Positions 21,577 through 34,949 of a stretch of 64,000 nt of DNA are shown here, one piece after another. The stretch is from Telopea speciosissima (Eukaryota; Streptophyta; Magnoliopsida; Proteales; Proteaceae). The stretch lies in assembly GCF_018873765.1 (NCBI RefSeq), contig NC_057924.1:20393542-20457541 (forward strand), in the 5' to 3' direction. The number at the start of each line of letters is the position of its first letter. Position 1 is the stretch's first letter. The notes under the pieces are model-generated. The model was not told the origin of the DNA. It did not search any database and was given only the letters and a program-made list of their open reading frames with translations. A program made the translations under genes and the position numbers.

Positions 21577-22403
21577 CAAAGTGGATTGCAAAGAGCCCTC
21601 TTGTATGAATAAAAAAGTGGATTGTCAAGATAACTCAGTTTCTGAAGCAGCTCCTAAGTTAAAGAAGCATGGGGAAAAAAAGAAAGGGAAATACAAATAG
21701 AATCGTGAGAAATCTCTAGGTGGCAATTCTCGGGTTGTTGAGAGAGACTTGACATTGAGGACTCTTTGATTGTTGGGGAAGTCGTGGCAGTGAGGGCTAC
21801 TGCACTTTGTGACATGGTGGACCAAGGTAATCTCAACCACACTATGGTGGTTCCTGAATTTCAAGAAGAGGTTATCATCCACCAACCACCCGAGGGCACC
21901 TTGTTTATTGATCTAAATTTCCAGCAATGCACGTTGGAGGAAGAGAGAGGATGTGAGCAAATAGGGACTATGGAAGTTGCGGATCAGTGTGAGAGGAGTG
22001 GTGAAGAGTTTGACTTCGAATCTGATTTTGGGAGAGTACATAGAGTAGGTTTCTCCATTGTGGCTCCAATAGTCAAAGGTAATCAGCTTAGCGCTGTTGT
22101 TTCTATTGAGGCAGCCCAGATGTCAGAAGGGGTGGATTTATCATCTAATTGGTCTCTATCTAAGGAGGTGTCAGGTTATGAAGGTAGTAAGTCCCCTAAT
22201 AAGTGTTTACTTGGTTTTAACTCTGAAGTGGAGAGTTCTTTGAGACAATCCTTGCTAGCTATTGGTGGCTGCGTTGAGGGCAGAGAAAATGTGCCAATTG
22301 AGCTAGTCGACCAGCATTGCCGTCACAACACTCACCTTAAAATTTGATCTAGTAAGACGGGGGCTAATGAGGTGGTTAGCCTTTCTGATGAGGTGTCCAT
22401 TGA

Positions 22404-22975
22404 TTTTTTTTGCTAAAATTCAGCAAGAGATATATTACTATAGAAAAAAGGGGAGAAAGAAATTACAAAAAATAAGGAGAGACAAAAAATCACAAATAGA
22501 AAAGAAAGTCAGCTTCTCACCCACCTTCGGCAAGGCCATCAATCGGGAAGGAAACTAACCAAGCAAAAAAGAAGCTAGTAAAGCTTAACAAAATCTATAT
22601 CTTGGGCAATTCCAAATCCCATCCGTAGTCTTCAACGATAAAAGGAGGAGGAAGAGACCAACTAGCAGAAGCATGAGAAAGAGCAGCCTTCTTTGCCAAA
22701 GAATCCGCAGCATAGTTCATTTCTCGATAACAGTGAGTGATATGCCATATTGAAGCCTATAAAAATGGCTGAAAGAAGAGCCACTTTTGCAATTAAAACC
22801 AAGGAATTGAGTCATTGTTTATGCATTCCACAGTAGAGGCTAAATCACATTCCACCCAGAATTTTTGAAAACCAGTCTTGAATAAAAAAAAGGCCTTCAA
22901 AGAGGGAGAACCTTGGTACAGGCACAACCAAAGTGGGAGTTGGGTGATTCCTCCCATTCCTCCCTTTAATCCTAA
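22404..22975 (-). mobile_element. Antisense 3' fragment of a LINE
   Basis: On the minus strand the stretch near 22683-22735 reads CYREMNYAADSLAKKAA, the final conserved block of the LINE RNase H domain. The minus-strand 3' end carries GAATTTTAGCAAAAAAAA at about 22404-22421, a poly(A) tail. This is a short, 5'-truncated LINE copy lying in the opposite direction inside the larger LINE. The 5' limit (about 22975) is approximate. Confidence 0.65.
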
Positions 22976-23203
22976 TGGGAAAAAAGGTCAACTTTATATA
23001 TAAGTGATTAGTTGTTTGGGCCTGCTAATTATGTTCTTCGTTCCTCTTTCTATGGTTTCCCTTCAGCTTGATTAGGCTGTAGGTTAGGTCGTTGTTTTGC
23101 TGTGGAGTTTTCTCCTTGTATTCTTCCTTGTCTTTCTCCTTTTTCAGGGGTTGTTTCTTTGTGCTTTTTAATATCTTTTTTATTCATCCAAAACAAATTA
23201 AGG

Positions 23204-23350
23204 GAAAATTTTATGCCCCTCCCCTATACTATGACCTATTTACACATTCCTTCCCTGGACTTTCCCCAATTACATCCCATTCCCGTACAGTTTACAATAA
23301 ATTACTATTACACTCATGCCATTAGCGTTAAGTCGTAATGTGGCTTAGTA
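23204..23350 (+). repeat. MULE1 left terminal inverted repeat (main part)
   Basis: Pairs with about 34950-35051 in inverse orientation and aligns directly with 41868-42016, the left end of MULE2. Confidence 0.75.
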
Positions 23351-24044
23351 ATATTTTATTTACACATCTTCCTCTCTTTCCAAATTCGGATAAGCTTGAG
23401 TGGATGACCTCTACAAATGGAGTCTTTTCTGTGAAGAGTTGTAATCATTTTATTGCAAATGATTTATCGGAGGAGAGAAGTTTGGAAGCATCGACTTCAA
23501 GGAATCATCAACTTCAAGGAATCGTTCTTGGTCGGATGTGCCGAGGAGTGTATAGAAGAGAATCTGGAATTGTAGAAGTCTTACCAAAATTCAATGCTTT
23601 CTGTGGAGAGCATGTGCTGCTGGTGTAACGACAGGAGATGTTCTTTGTCATTGCAATATCAGTGTGGATCGATGTTGTGCTAGATGTGGATCGGTTGAAA
23701 CAATCACACATATTTTGCTGGGTTGTCATTTGCCCGTGCGGCCTAGTTTGGTTGTTCTTTGGGGCTCTTCATTCCTTCAGGAGATGATCCTTCTCTGTGT
23801 GACTGGATCATGAGTTGGAGCAATATCTCACGGGATAAGACCACTTAGCGTATGGGAATTTCTTTGTGCTCTTTCATATTTTAGTTTATGTGGAAAGCAC
23901 AGAATGACAATGTTTTTGGTCGTCGGGTTTGATCTCCATTAGAGGTTATTCAAACGTCTTTTCATGTTTTCCAAGAGTTTCATGATTCCCAGAGTCATAT
24001 TGCTTTGCAACCTTCTACGGCGAGCCATACTTCATCTTTGGTTT

Positions 24045-24288
24045 TATTGAGAGAAAGATCACAGTCGATCTTACCTTCCTTTCTCGATTTGTCATCACAT
24101 GTGATATACATATGATATGAATCCATCCAACTATGGCAACTCAATATCAATTGGTTATGGCTGAATATTTTGTATCACCCAATATTGGGTTTGCTATTCT
24201 TGGAGATCTAGAATCTCACATTATGTATCTTGTATATATATCCTTTTGGGATCATTTATTAATTTAAGGATTACCATTCACTCTATTA
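24045..24288 (+). repeat. Copia A 5' LTR
   Basis: 244 bp. Contains a TATATATCC-type box near 24234. Followed directly by the primer-binding site at 24289. Confidence 0.85.
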
Positions 24289-27200
24289 TGGTATCAAGAA
24301 CCAAAATAGCTCCACCGAGCTCCCCCTAAATTTTTTTTTCCTTTTTCTCTTCTTCTTCATGGCGGGCGAACTCGGTCCGGCTTCAGTCACCAACCCCCTT
24401 GCTACGGTTGAGACTACCACTCCCCCTTCGCCTTCCACTCCTTCTTTACACCATGTCCATCACTATATTTCCCTTAAACTCACTTCTAAAAATTATATCT
24501 TGTGGCGAACTCAAGTTGAACCATTCTTAGATGGTCAAGATATATTTGGACATGTCGATGGCTCCACTCCATGCCCGGAAGACCCCATTACAGCCGTTGC
24601 TTGGCGTCGTCAGGATTCCTCAATCTGTAGTATGCTTGTCTCCTCTCTCTCTCTGAAGAGGTGTTTCCCCTCATTGTTGGCAAGCGAACTAGTCAAGAGA
24701 TTTGGGACACATTATCCACTGCTTTCTCCTCTCCTTCAGAGAGCCGTTTGATGTCTCTAAACATGGCCATGACCGATCTTGAGCAAAGCTTGATGAGTCT
24801 ATGTTCCTTTTCCTACAATGTGCCAAATCAATTGCTGATGAACTATCTGCTACTGGTCACCCGTTGCGCCCAAGCTCCTTCAATCTTCATATTTATTTGG
24901 GTCTCAAATCTGAATTTCAATCTATGGTGTCCTCTCTTCTTACTCGGATAGATCTGATTGGTTACGATGATCTTCATTCCATGTTATTGAGTCATGAATT
25001 TATTCATGGCACATCTTTGAAGAAACTTACTGTGATCGATGCTACTACAAGTCCAACACCCATTACTGCCAACAATGTTCAGCGCACCACCCCACTTGGC
25101 AACCCCGGTTCCTCAAGTTCTCCAAATCGTGGAGGCCGTGGTGGGCGTGACAGCCGTGGTTTTGGTCGCCGTCGTGGTGCTTTGTCAACTAGTTATGGTC
25201 GTTTCTAGTGCTCCATTTGTAAACGGACGAATCACTCCATTGATCGATCCCAATACCCTACCACTTCCCCTTACCCGTTTCAGCCCACTTCCAACCCAAC
25301 TTCTCATTACCCCTACCCCAACCCACCGGTACCCTATAACCCTCCACTTTTACCCACCCCACATCCATCGACTGCCCTTCCATGTTACCCTGACACTGGT
25401 GCTTCACACCATGTCACCCCTGACATTCAGTCCCTATCTCAGTATGATGACTACCATGGACCGGATCAACTGCATGTAGGTAATGGTAAGGGTTTATAGA
25501 TCTCGCATGTTGGTTCTACCTCTATCCCTTCTTTGTCTTCTCGCTCCTTTTATTTACATAATGTCTTACATGTTCCAACTATCTCTAAGTCTCTTCTTTC
25601 AGTTCAGCAATTCTGTAAGGATGATAATGTTTTCTTTGAGTTTCACCCATCCCATTTTCTTATGAAGGATTAGGTAACCAAGGAAACAATTCTGTCCAGA
25701 CCGAGTAGAGATGGCTTATATGAGTTGCATTCCCAGTCCTCACCGTTTGCCCTTTCTGCTGTTCATGGTTCCCTCACTACTTGGCATCAGCGTCTTGGAC
25801 ATCCACATGAGCGTCTCCTCAAAATCATGCTTCAAGACAATAATCTACCTTCTCATCCTTCTAGTTTTAATAAAATTTGTAAGGCTTGTCAGTTAGGCAA
25901 AGCCAGTCATCTTACATTACCTGCATCTCCTAGTCGCAGTTTATTTTCATTAGACTTGCTTAGTGATGTTTGGGGGCCTTCGCCCACTCCTTCTATTTCT
26001 TCTCATCGTTACTGTGTTCTTTTTATGGATGACAACACAAAATATATATGGTTTTATCCTCTAGTCCATAAATCTGATGTTTTCACAATTTTTCCACAGT
26101 TCCAAGCTCATGTGGAACGTTTATTTGGTAGGAAGATTAAAGCTTTGCAAACTGATTGGGGGGGGGGGGGGTGAGTATCACTCCCTTCCCACCTATTTCT
26201 CAAAACTGGGAATTTCTCACCACCTTTCTGCCCCGCACACTCATGAGCAACAAGGTGCAGTTGAAAGACGTCATCGACACATTGTTGAGACTGGACTTTC
26301 CCTTTTTGCTCATGCGTCTATGCCCCAAAAATATTGGAATTTTACTTTTGAAACTGCTGTTTACTTAATTAATCGCATGCCATCATTGGTTTCTTTTGGA
26401 ATCTCCCCTTTTCAGTTAGTTTTTCATAAGTGCCCTGATTACTGTTTTCTCAAAGTCTTTGGGTGTCTCTATTATCCATGTCTTCGTCCCTTTAATTGTC
26501 ATAAAATGGAATATCGCTCATCAGCATGTGTTTTTCTTGGTTATAGTCCTTCACATATGGGTTATCGCTGCCTCAATCTTCAATCCCAGAAGTTCATAAT
26601 TGCCCGCCATGTGCGATTTGATGAGAAATCATTTCCATTCTCCCAATCGCCTACCCCTACTTCCCTCAGTTCTATGCCCTCCCTCACATGACCGTGGGCA
26701 TCAGCTCCCCTTATTCCTCCTCCCTTACCACACTTGCGAGATCCTCCTCCCTTACAATTATCTCCCACTCCCTTGCTGTCCATACCACCCTTATCCAATC
26801 AACCATCTCCACTAAACCATGAACCGGCCTCCCCCTCCCAGACCACCGTAGGCACTGAACCTCTCCCCTCTAGAACCCTGGCTCCTCCCTCTCCCCCTTT
26901 GCGTACCAGACCGGTTGCTGATCTTTATATGGACCCCCACCACCACCACCAATACCAGCTCCTACAGTTGTCCCAACTCCACCTCAGCCTGCCTCTATGC
27001 ATCCGATGCGGCTCCATTCTCATGAACGACAACCACAGGCACTAGATGCCATTGTAATTATTACAAAACCAACTTCTTTTTCGTAGGCTAATAAAGTAAT
27101 GGAGTGGCCAAGGCCATGGCTGAGGAGTTCAATGCTTTACTCAGGAATGGCACCTGGTCTCTTGTTCCCCGCACCGCTCAAATGAATCTTATTGGCAATA

Positions 27201-28606
27201 AATGGGTGTATAGGATTAAGCGAAAGGCCGATGGGTCTCTTAAGAGCTATAAAGCATGTCTGGTTGCAAAGGGATTTCATCAGCAGCATGGTTTGGATTA
27301 TGGTGAAACTTTCAATCCGGTTGTCAAACCTACCATCATTCAGTGTGTTCTGTCTATTGCAGTATCCAACAGCTGGCTCGTTCGTCAGTTGGATGTCCAA
27401 AATGCGTTCCTCCATGGTATGCTAGCTGAGGAAGTGTATATGGCCCAACCTTAAGGGTTCACTGACCCTGACTATCCCAATCATGTCTGCCGACTGCATA
27501 GGTCATTATATGGTCTCAAACAGGCACCCCATGCGTGGTTTCATCGATTGTTTGAGTTTCTGGTTGGTTTGGGCTTCCATGGCTCCAAGACAAACACCTC
27601 CCTCTTTATTCGTCACACTGCTGGCTAGCCCTGTTATATTCTCGTCTATGTGGATGACATTATCATCACTAGAAGTGACTCCTCCATGATATCCTCTCTA
27701 TTACACCGTCTTTCTCAGGAGTTCTCCATCAAGGATCTTGGTGATTTACATTTCTTTTTGGGTATTGAGGTCAATAGCACTGCTAAGGGACTTGTTTTGA
27801 CCCAAGCGCTATATATTTCTGACCTATTGACACATACAGGAATGGTGGATTGCAAACCGGTCAAAACCCCGATGGCTATAAATATAAAGTTTTTGATTCA
27901 GGGGGTGCATTGATGTCTGACCCCACTAAGTACAAATTGATAGTGGGTGCTTTGCAGTATGTGACGCTCATAAGACCGGATGTCTCCTTTTCTGTTAATG
28001 CATGTCAATTTATGCACTCTCCAACAGAAGAACACTGGCAGTTAGTGAAGCGCATTATTCGTTACTTGAAAAGCACCCAAGTGGCAGGATTACTGATTGA
28101 GCGCTCCCCATCTCGCTCTCTCTAGGCGTTTACTGATGCAGACTGGGCAGCTGATGGGTCCGATCAAAAATCAACTGGGGGTTTTGCGATCTTCCTTGGA
28201 CCCAATCTTGTTTCTTGGGTATCTCGCAAACAGCATACTGTGGCTTGTTCTTCTACGGAGGCTGAGTACAAAGCTCTACCCGATGCATCGACTGAATTAA
28301 TCTGGCTAGAATCCTTATTCACTGAACTTGGGTATCCTTTCACTGGCCCTTCAATTCTGTGGTGTGACAATCTTGGTGCAACATACTTGTCCGCAAACCC
28401 CGTATTTCATGCTTGTACAAAGCATGTTAAAGTCGATTTTCACTTTGTCCGTGATCGGGTTGCCAAGAAGCATCTACAAGTCCAGTTCATATCCTCACAA
28501 GATCAAATTGCAGATACTCTCACCAAACCGCTTGCCCATACCCGTTTTCTGATTCTACGTGACAAGTTGAAGATTCAGTTGCCCGATTCTCCACCTTGAG
28601 GGAGTG

Positions 28607-28850
28607 TATTGAGGGAAAGATCACAGACGATCTTACCTTCCTTTCTCAGTTTATCATCACATGTGATATACATGTGATATGAATCTGTCCAACTATGGAA
28701 ACTCAATATCAATGGGTTATGGCTGAATATTTTGTATCACCCAATATTGGGTTTCCTATTCTTGGAGATCTAGAATCTCACATTATGTATCTTGTATATA
28801 TATCCCTTTGGGATCATTCATTAATTTGAGGATTACCATCCACTCTATTA
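28607..28850 (+). repeat. Copia A 3' LTR
   Basis: 244 bp, about 93% identical by eye to the 5' LTR and preceded by a short purine tract (TTGAGGGAGTG). Confidence 0.85.
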
Positions 28851-29398
28851 GGTTTCTAGGGGATCCTCTCTCCAACCAGGGATGACTCAAGTTTTTTGTG
28901 ATGCTAGTTTGCTTCCAAACTCATCTATAGGTGGTGTTGGATTTATTTGCATGGACTATTTTGGTCAACCGATACATGCTATCTCGGTGCCTATGATTTT
29001 TTAGGATATTTCTATTGGGGAGGCTATGACTATCCGATCTTCTTTGCTGGAGTGTATTTTGAAAGGCTTCTACAGGATTCTTATTGCATCTGATAATAAG
29101 GATGTTGTCAATTACATACAAGGAGGGTTATCTTTGTCTCCTCTTAGCATTCGTGCCATCCTGGAGGATATTGTGCATCTTTCTACCTATTTTGATACAT
29201 GTAGTTTCACTTATGTTCCAAGGGAGAATAACAGTTGGGCTGATTCATTGGCAAGGAGGGCGCTATCTATGACATGTATGATAGTATGGCCCATTTTCGA
29301 TCCGTGGCTTGTTGATCTTTGTAATCCTCAGCCATGAGCTTTCACATTTTATATAATAAAGCTCTTTTTACCAGAATAAAAAATATATATTTTCTTTA

Positions 29399-30117
29399 AT
29401 CCCCAAACTAACCTTGGGTCTATATAATACCCAAAATACCCTTCTTCTTCCTCCTACCACCCCACCTGCCTCCACCCCTTTGCACTTTGAGTGACCAAAC
29501 ATCGCCGCCCTCCCCATTGGTATCTTAGCTTCCACCCCTTTGCACCTTGAGTGACCAAATTTAATTTTGACTTTGTCACCATTTTCTCTGGCAACAATGC
29601 CTTTGAAGGGCAATAATGGTAAGCCTCCCTACATCTATAGGTCAATGTCTACCATAAAAATGGAGTTTTGAAACTTGAATTTCCTACCATGGATTCTATG
29701 AGTTGTGATAATCAGCCCGGCCATCTGATGAGATAAAGTCTCTTTTCATTGTGCTCTTCGAGCCCAGTTGTAGTGCTCTCATGGATTTGGAGAAGAAGGT
29801 CTAGTAACAAAAGAACCAACGAGTTCAGGCCAAAATCTAGGGAACCGATCTGTCTTTACACATCTTGATGCTTTTCCCCTAGAATCGAATCTAAACTCCC
29901 TGGCTACACATCTTTAGAAATAATTAATCGATTGCAATGTACAATTTTTTTTCCATTTCCCCCTTATTTTATTTGAGATTCAATCAATATAAACTGTATC
30001 TATAGCTATCTGGGTATGTGATGCTCGATGAATGGTAGCTATCTATTTTTGATAAATGATGCATCCCTCACCTTTATGGTATCTTCTCCAAAAATTATGG
30101 CTTTGGTTCTCTTACAT
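29399..30117. other. MULE1 interior, first part
   Basis: Aligns with 43214-43935 in MULE2. It contains a local duplication of a phrase near CCACCCCTTTGCACCTTGAG (about 29472 and 29534). No gene is recognised. About 29400-29450 is still terminal-repeat-like, with TAATCCCCAAACTAACCTTG. It may be captured host DNA. Confidence 0.4.
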
Positions 30118-30371
30118 TGTTAAGGTGAGTATACTGTTCATTGGATTATGATTCTCCAATGGAGAATATTTATTGAGTACAAGAGTTTCCCAATTCTAGA
30201 GAATCCTAGATGGGATGAAATAGGAAAGAGATACATAAAATATTGAGTTTTCTATGCAAGTGGATTCCATATCGGATTTGGTATCTTGGAGAAGATTGAG
30301 ATCACATGTGTGCTGGCCTTTCCAAGTCTATGCACAAGAGTGAAAAACAGTGAGTCATAGTATATTCAATA
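30118..30371 (-). repeat. Copia B 3' LTR
   Basis: 254 bp, at the left because the element is antisense. Confidence 0.83.
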
Positions 30372-33300
30372 CACCCCTTGGAGAGTCGGGCAACTGAATC
30401 TTCAACTTATCTCACATGAATTCAAACCGGGCTGTCACGAGTGCTTGGTGAAAGTAGCCGCCAATTGTGTGGATATGAAGCAAACAAGTAACTGCTTCTT
30501 GGACACACGATCGTGCACAAAATGAAAATCCACTTCAACATGTTTGGTGCTTGCATGAAAAATGGGATTGGCAGACAAGTCCAATATTGTCACACTACAA
30601 TACAGGAGCACTAGAAAGAGGGTAACCCAACTCACGAAACAAGGATTCAAGCCAAACAAGCTCAGCCGAAGCATCGGCCAAGGCTTTATACTCAGCCTTA
30701 GTGGATGAACGGGCAACAATATGTTGCTTACAAGAAGTCCAAGAAATCAGATTGGGACCCAAAAAAATGGCAAAACCTCTAGTAGATTTACGATCAAAAC
30801 CATCGCCTGCCCAATCTGCATAAGAAACTGCTTGAAGAGAACGAGAAGAAGAATGCTCAAGTAGTAGGCCTGAAGTACATGTACTCTTCAAATAGCGTAG
30901 TATCCGCTTAACAAGTTGCCAGTTCACCTCAGTAGGGGCATGCATGAATTGACTTGCATGATTAACTGCAAAAGAATCATCCGAAAGGGTAAGGGTGGCA
31001 TATTGCAATGCGCCAACCACGGACCTGTATAAAGTGGGATCGGACATTGGTGCACCCCCTTCAGCCGATTGTTTCTGAGTAGTAGCCATAGGTGTTTTAT
31101 CAGGCTTACAATCAACCGTACCAGTCTTCTTAAGAAAATCAGATATGTAACGAGACTGGGAAAGAAGAAGACCCTTGGAGTGAGGAATAGCTTCAATGCC
31201 GAGAAAAAAGTGGAGATCCCCAAGGTCCTTTATAGAAAATTCCCTTGATAATTAATGAAGAATAGAGTTGACTATGGCTGAAGTACTGCTTGTAACTAGT
31301 CCATCATCAACATAAATTAGAATATAGTAGACATGAGTACCTGCATGCCAAATAAAGAGGGAGGTATCTGTCTGGGAGCCATGAAACCCAAGGCGAATAA
31401 GGAACTCAAAAAGGCGGTGAAACCAAGCTCTAGGGGCCTATTTGAGGCCATATAAAGATCGATGAAGCTTGCATACATGAGTGGGATGAGAAGCATCAAC
31501 AAAACCTTGTGGTTGGGACAGATACAGCTCCTCATTTAACTTGCCATGGAGGAACACATTGTGTACATTTAACTGGCAAACAGGCCAGCTCTGTGAAACA
31601 ACAATAGAGAAAACATAACGAATAGTAGTCGGCTTTACCACCGATCTAAAAGTTTCACCATAATCAATGCCATATTGTTAGTGAAAGCCTTTAGCAACAA
31701 GGTGGGCCTTGTAACGTTCAAGACCCCCATCAGCTTTCCTTTTGATTTGATACATCCATTTACAACCAATTAAATTCATATAAGAGGTGTGGGGGACAAG
31801 AGACCATGTGTCGTTTTTGACCAAAGCGTTGAACTCGTCTGTCATAGCAGTGAGACACTTAGAGACTTTAGAGGCCTGCGAGAAATATGTTGGCTCAACA
31901 ATAATAGTGTTAGTGGAAAGGGTATGAGGTGGATTATGATGAGGCCGTAGTTGAATGCGATGGGTTGAGGGGCGTAATAGGGTTGGAGGGGCAGGGTCAA
32001 TGGAGGGTGGAGGGCCGTAAAGGTCAGCCAGAGAGCGAGTTTTTGGTTGGGGAGAGGAAGTGGTGTCGGGTGAGGAGAAAGAGAGGGTGACGGTGCTGGA
32101 CTAGGTGGGCTATTAGGGTCGGCTAGTGGGGAAGGTAGTGGGGAAGCCGGTGATAAAGGCCACATTGATACAGGAGACATAGAGGGGGAGGGCAGTAAGG
32201 GTAAACCTGGGGAAAGGAGATTAGGTGGTGGAGGGACATGGAGAGGTGCAACGCCCTATGGAGGAGCAAAAATTAAGGGGGAAGGAGCCCTATTACCGGA
32301 CACTGTCATTGCAAAGGGGAAAGAATTTTCATCAAAGCACATGTGACACGCAATGATGACACGATTTATGGAGAGGATGAGACACCGGTAGCCAGTGTGG
32401 TGCAGAGTAATCGGTTTGAGAACGAAAATAACATCTGTCAATAGAGTGGTTTGTGCGCCTACAGATCGAGCACCAGAAACTGCTTGTGTTTTATCCAGGA
32501 AAAGCACCATATGAACCACCATGACCACAGCCCCCACTGCCGCCCCGGTTTGGAGAAGAGGATGTACCCGGGGAGGAGCATTGAGCAGTATTAGCACTTG
32601 GTGAACCAGCAGGGGCAGAAGTATTAGTCACCTGAAGCTTGGACATGGAGGTGCCATGTAGAAACTCATGGCTGAGCAACATGGAATGGAGACCATCGTG
32701 GGAGATAGGATCAGTTCTGGTCAAGAGAGAGGAGACCATATCACGAAACTCAGATTTAAGTCCACGAGAAATGTGGAGATTGAACTCATTAGGGTGCAGA
32801 GGATGACCAGTAGCGTTCAATTCAATAGCAATTGAATTTGCAGGCTGCAAAAATTGGGAGACAGGTTCATCGGACTTTTGTTGAAGATCCTACAATGCCA
32901 TGTTGAGAGACATGATGCAACTTTCAGAGGGAGGGGAAAAGGTTGTAGAGAGGGTCCCCCATATTTCATGGCTTGTGTGCTTCCTAAGAATTAAGGGAAA
33001 AACTTCTTCAGACAAAGAAGCAAATAGAAGACTACGTATCATCGAATCTTGTCGGTGCCAAGTAGCGGCAACAACGGCTTCAACAGGGTAAGAGGAAGTG
33101 CCATCAAGGTACCCAAATAAATTCTATCCATCGAGGAAGGGTTCAATTTGGGTTTGCCAGAAGAGAAAATTCTTAGAGGTAAGTTTGATATAGATCCAAT
33201 GGTGATCCTGATTAAAAGAATTAAGGAGAAGAAGTGGAGGATAAGAGGCCAGCTGCAGGCGTGACACCATCAGAGGCAGCAGATAGGAGATCGTCACCCA

Positions 33301-33401
33301 TTAGAGACGAAGAACAACAGGTTTAGGCGTGAAGAAGAAGATACAAAACAGGAAAAAAAGGAGGATAAACTCGTTGGAGTTCTAGGTGGCTCTCGATACC
33401 A

Positions 33402-33655
33402 TGTTAAGGTGCGTATATTGTTCATTGGATTATGATTCTCCAATGGAGAATATTTATAGAGTACAAGAGTTTCCCAATTCTAGAGAATCCTAGATGGGAT
33501 GAACTGGGAAAGAGATAAATACAATATTGACTTTTCTATACAAGAGGATTCCATATAGGATTTGGTATCTTGGAGAAGATTGAGATCACATGTGAGCTGG
33601 CCTTTCCAAGTCTATGCACAAGAGTGAAAAACGGTGAGTCATAGTATATCCAAAA
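33402..33655 (-). repeat. Copia B 5' LTR
   Basis: 254 bp, beside the primer-binding site. Confidence 0.83.
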
Positions 33656-33660
33656 TACAT

Positions 33661-34949
33661 GATTAACACACCCACCTGTAATAGTTTGGGATTTCAACAG
33701 TTCCATTCTCTCTTCACTCTTTATTGCTGCAAGTTATTCAAATTTTCAGCAGCCGTACTGGCCATATCGTCTGGATTGGGTGGGCTGGGGCTGGAAGGAA
33801 TGGTAGGGATGGAAGACCTTGTTGGTGAAGGCACAGAACCACCAGGAGAAGGTAATAAGGGGTAATGTCAAGGGATAACACGGACAGAGAAGTTGCCAGC
33901 GAATCTAGAAGGAAAGAAGGCGCTGCTGAAATGGTTGAGGCTGCTAGTTTTAGGTGAGAAGAAGAGTAATAGGAGAACAATTATGATCTTGCCGAATTTA
34001 AGAGAAAAATTGGTGAACCCAGTCTAGTTAGATGTGAATTGTCAGATAACCTAGTTCAGATCTAAAGAATTGCCAGCATATGAGTGGAAAACCAAGATAG
34101 ATTTGTAAGTAGGACAAAACCGTTGGAGGGATGAGAAGAGATACTGAGAGGCTATTCGAGCTGCCTGGGAGAGCTCGGTAGAGGGAGATAGTCAGAGTGG
34201 AGGCTCTGTCGACTTTAGCCGGTGCAGAGCTTCCAAGCCTCCTGCGCTAGGGCTTGCCATCCTTTCCTTCCTTTCTTTCCCACTCTCTTTACTCTTTACC
34301 AGTTTGAGTTATCAAAATTTGGGGGAACCGAGGCAAATGACTGTAGGCTTCGTAAGATTCTTGTAGTTCACATTGAAGCTGAAAAAATTGATAAAAATTC
34401 CATTCACTTGGTGCTCCACCTCGAAGTGGAAACACAAGGTTTATGTTCTGTAACCTGATGAGCATCTCATCCTTGTTCATGAACGACCACCTAGCCTGAA
34501 CCAGTGCCAGTTCATCGTTGCCCTACAAGAAAACTCCATTAAGACAAGAACAACCCGACCAGAAAACTGACAATTTCCTATTTTTCCTTCAACTCAGGTA
34601 CGGGTTTTTAAGTTGCTGTGCCCAAGACGCTCTTGAAATGTAAATCCCTTCATTGTTGCATTCATATGTCTACTGGCTCAAATAGAGTGATGTGGGTTTT
34701 CAGTTAGATTTGCAGGTTAGGATTTAGATTGGCAAATTAGGGGTTTTTTCGGGACATGGAAGGTAGCAGAGACAATTAGCATAGATGATAGATTGAGTTT
34801 GTATTTTATTAAGGGCAGTGAAATGGATACCGGTAGTGGCAGTGAGGTCAGCGATGTCGTCAACCATAGGGTGGGTGGGGTTGCAAGAAGAAGAAGAAGA
34901 AGATAGTATAAGGGTAAAATAGTCTTTTCAAAACTATAACTAACAGTAG
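33661..34949. other. MULE1 interior, second part
   Basis: The first part aligns with 43943-44583 and 61230-61288 in MULE2 at roughly 91% identity. It also holds the intact version of the Copia C target (CTCTTTACCAGTTTGAG at about 34295). No protein is recognised. Minus-strand frames at 33738-33980 and 34289-34480 are short and match nothing known to me. A short (GAA)n run lies near 34890. Confidence 0.4.

Larger units (their letters stand above)
20047..23194 (+). mobile_element. LINE inserted in the MULE1 left end, internally rearranged
   Basis: A 15-bp target duplication AAATTAAGGGAAAAT flanks it at 20032-20046 and 23195-23209, and this target lies across the MULE1 left terminus. The 3' end reads TCTTTTTTATTCATCCAAAAC, like plant L1 tails with a short A run. 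It carries an ORF1 (20437-21576) but no endonuclease or RT. The second part (about 21700-22350) has acidic frames, and about 22404-22975 is an antisense piece of another LINE. It is therefore an internally deleted or composite copy that could only move with help. Confidence 0.75.
24045..28850 (+). mobile_element. Copia LTR retrotransposon A, both LTRs present
   Basis: Full-length in layout (4806 bp) with 244-bp LTRs, starting TATTGAG and ending CTCTATTA. The target duplication GGTTT lies at 24040-24044 and 28851-28855. A primer site TGGTATCAAGAACC follows the left LTR. Parts in order are gag (about 24359-25210, with the HHYISLKLTSKNYILW motif), protease (about 25375-25480), integrase (about 25720-26690), RT (about 27100-27930) and RNase H (about 28100-28600). 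It is broken, with roughly ten interruptions. About 16 differences between the LTRs (6-7%) suggest some 2.5-5 million years under common plant rates. The empty site is in MULE2 at about 42666-42670. Confidence 0.88.
23363..29386 (+). mobile_element. 5'-truncated LINE in MULE1, split by Copia A
   Basis: Flanked by ATATTTTATTTA (23351-23362) and ATATTTTCTTTA (29387-29398). The LINE parts are 23363-24044 and 28856-29386: a zf-RVT region (FSVKSCNHFIANDL), a linker, and an RNase H domain (SSLLECILKGFYRILIASDN, then YVPRENNSWADSLARRALS). The tail is AATAAA-rich with an A run. The same LINE, at the same target, is present uninterrupted in MULE2 (42029-43201), so it entered before the MULE was duplicated. 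It is inactive. Confidence 0.8.
30118..33655 (-). mobile_element. Copia LTR retrotransposon B, minus strand, shortened
   Basis: It has 254-bp LTRs at both ends and the target duplication TACAT (30113-30117 and 33656-33660). A primer site complement (GGCTCTCGATACCA) lies just left of the right LTR, so the element reads leftward. Recognisable parts are gag (about 33260-32500), the linker after integrase, RT (about 31830-31090) and RNase H (about 31090-30440). Protease and most of integrase are not recognised. It is broken, with several interruptions. About 15 LTR differences (about 6%) suggest roughly 2-4.5 million years. The empty site is in MULE2 near 43938-43942. It belongs to the same lineage as Copia A and C. 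Confidence 0.87.

Noticed and set aside
33738-34480. Short minus-strand frames in the MULE1 interior as genes
   Set aside because: They are short, not preserved in the MULE2 copy, and have no domain. I list the region only as unassigned interior.
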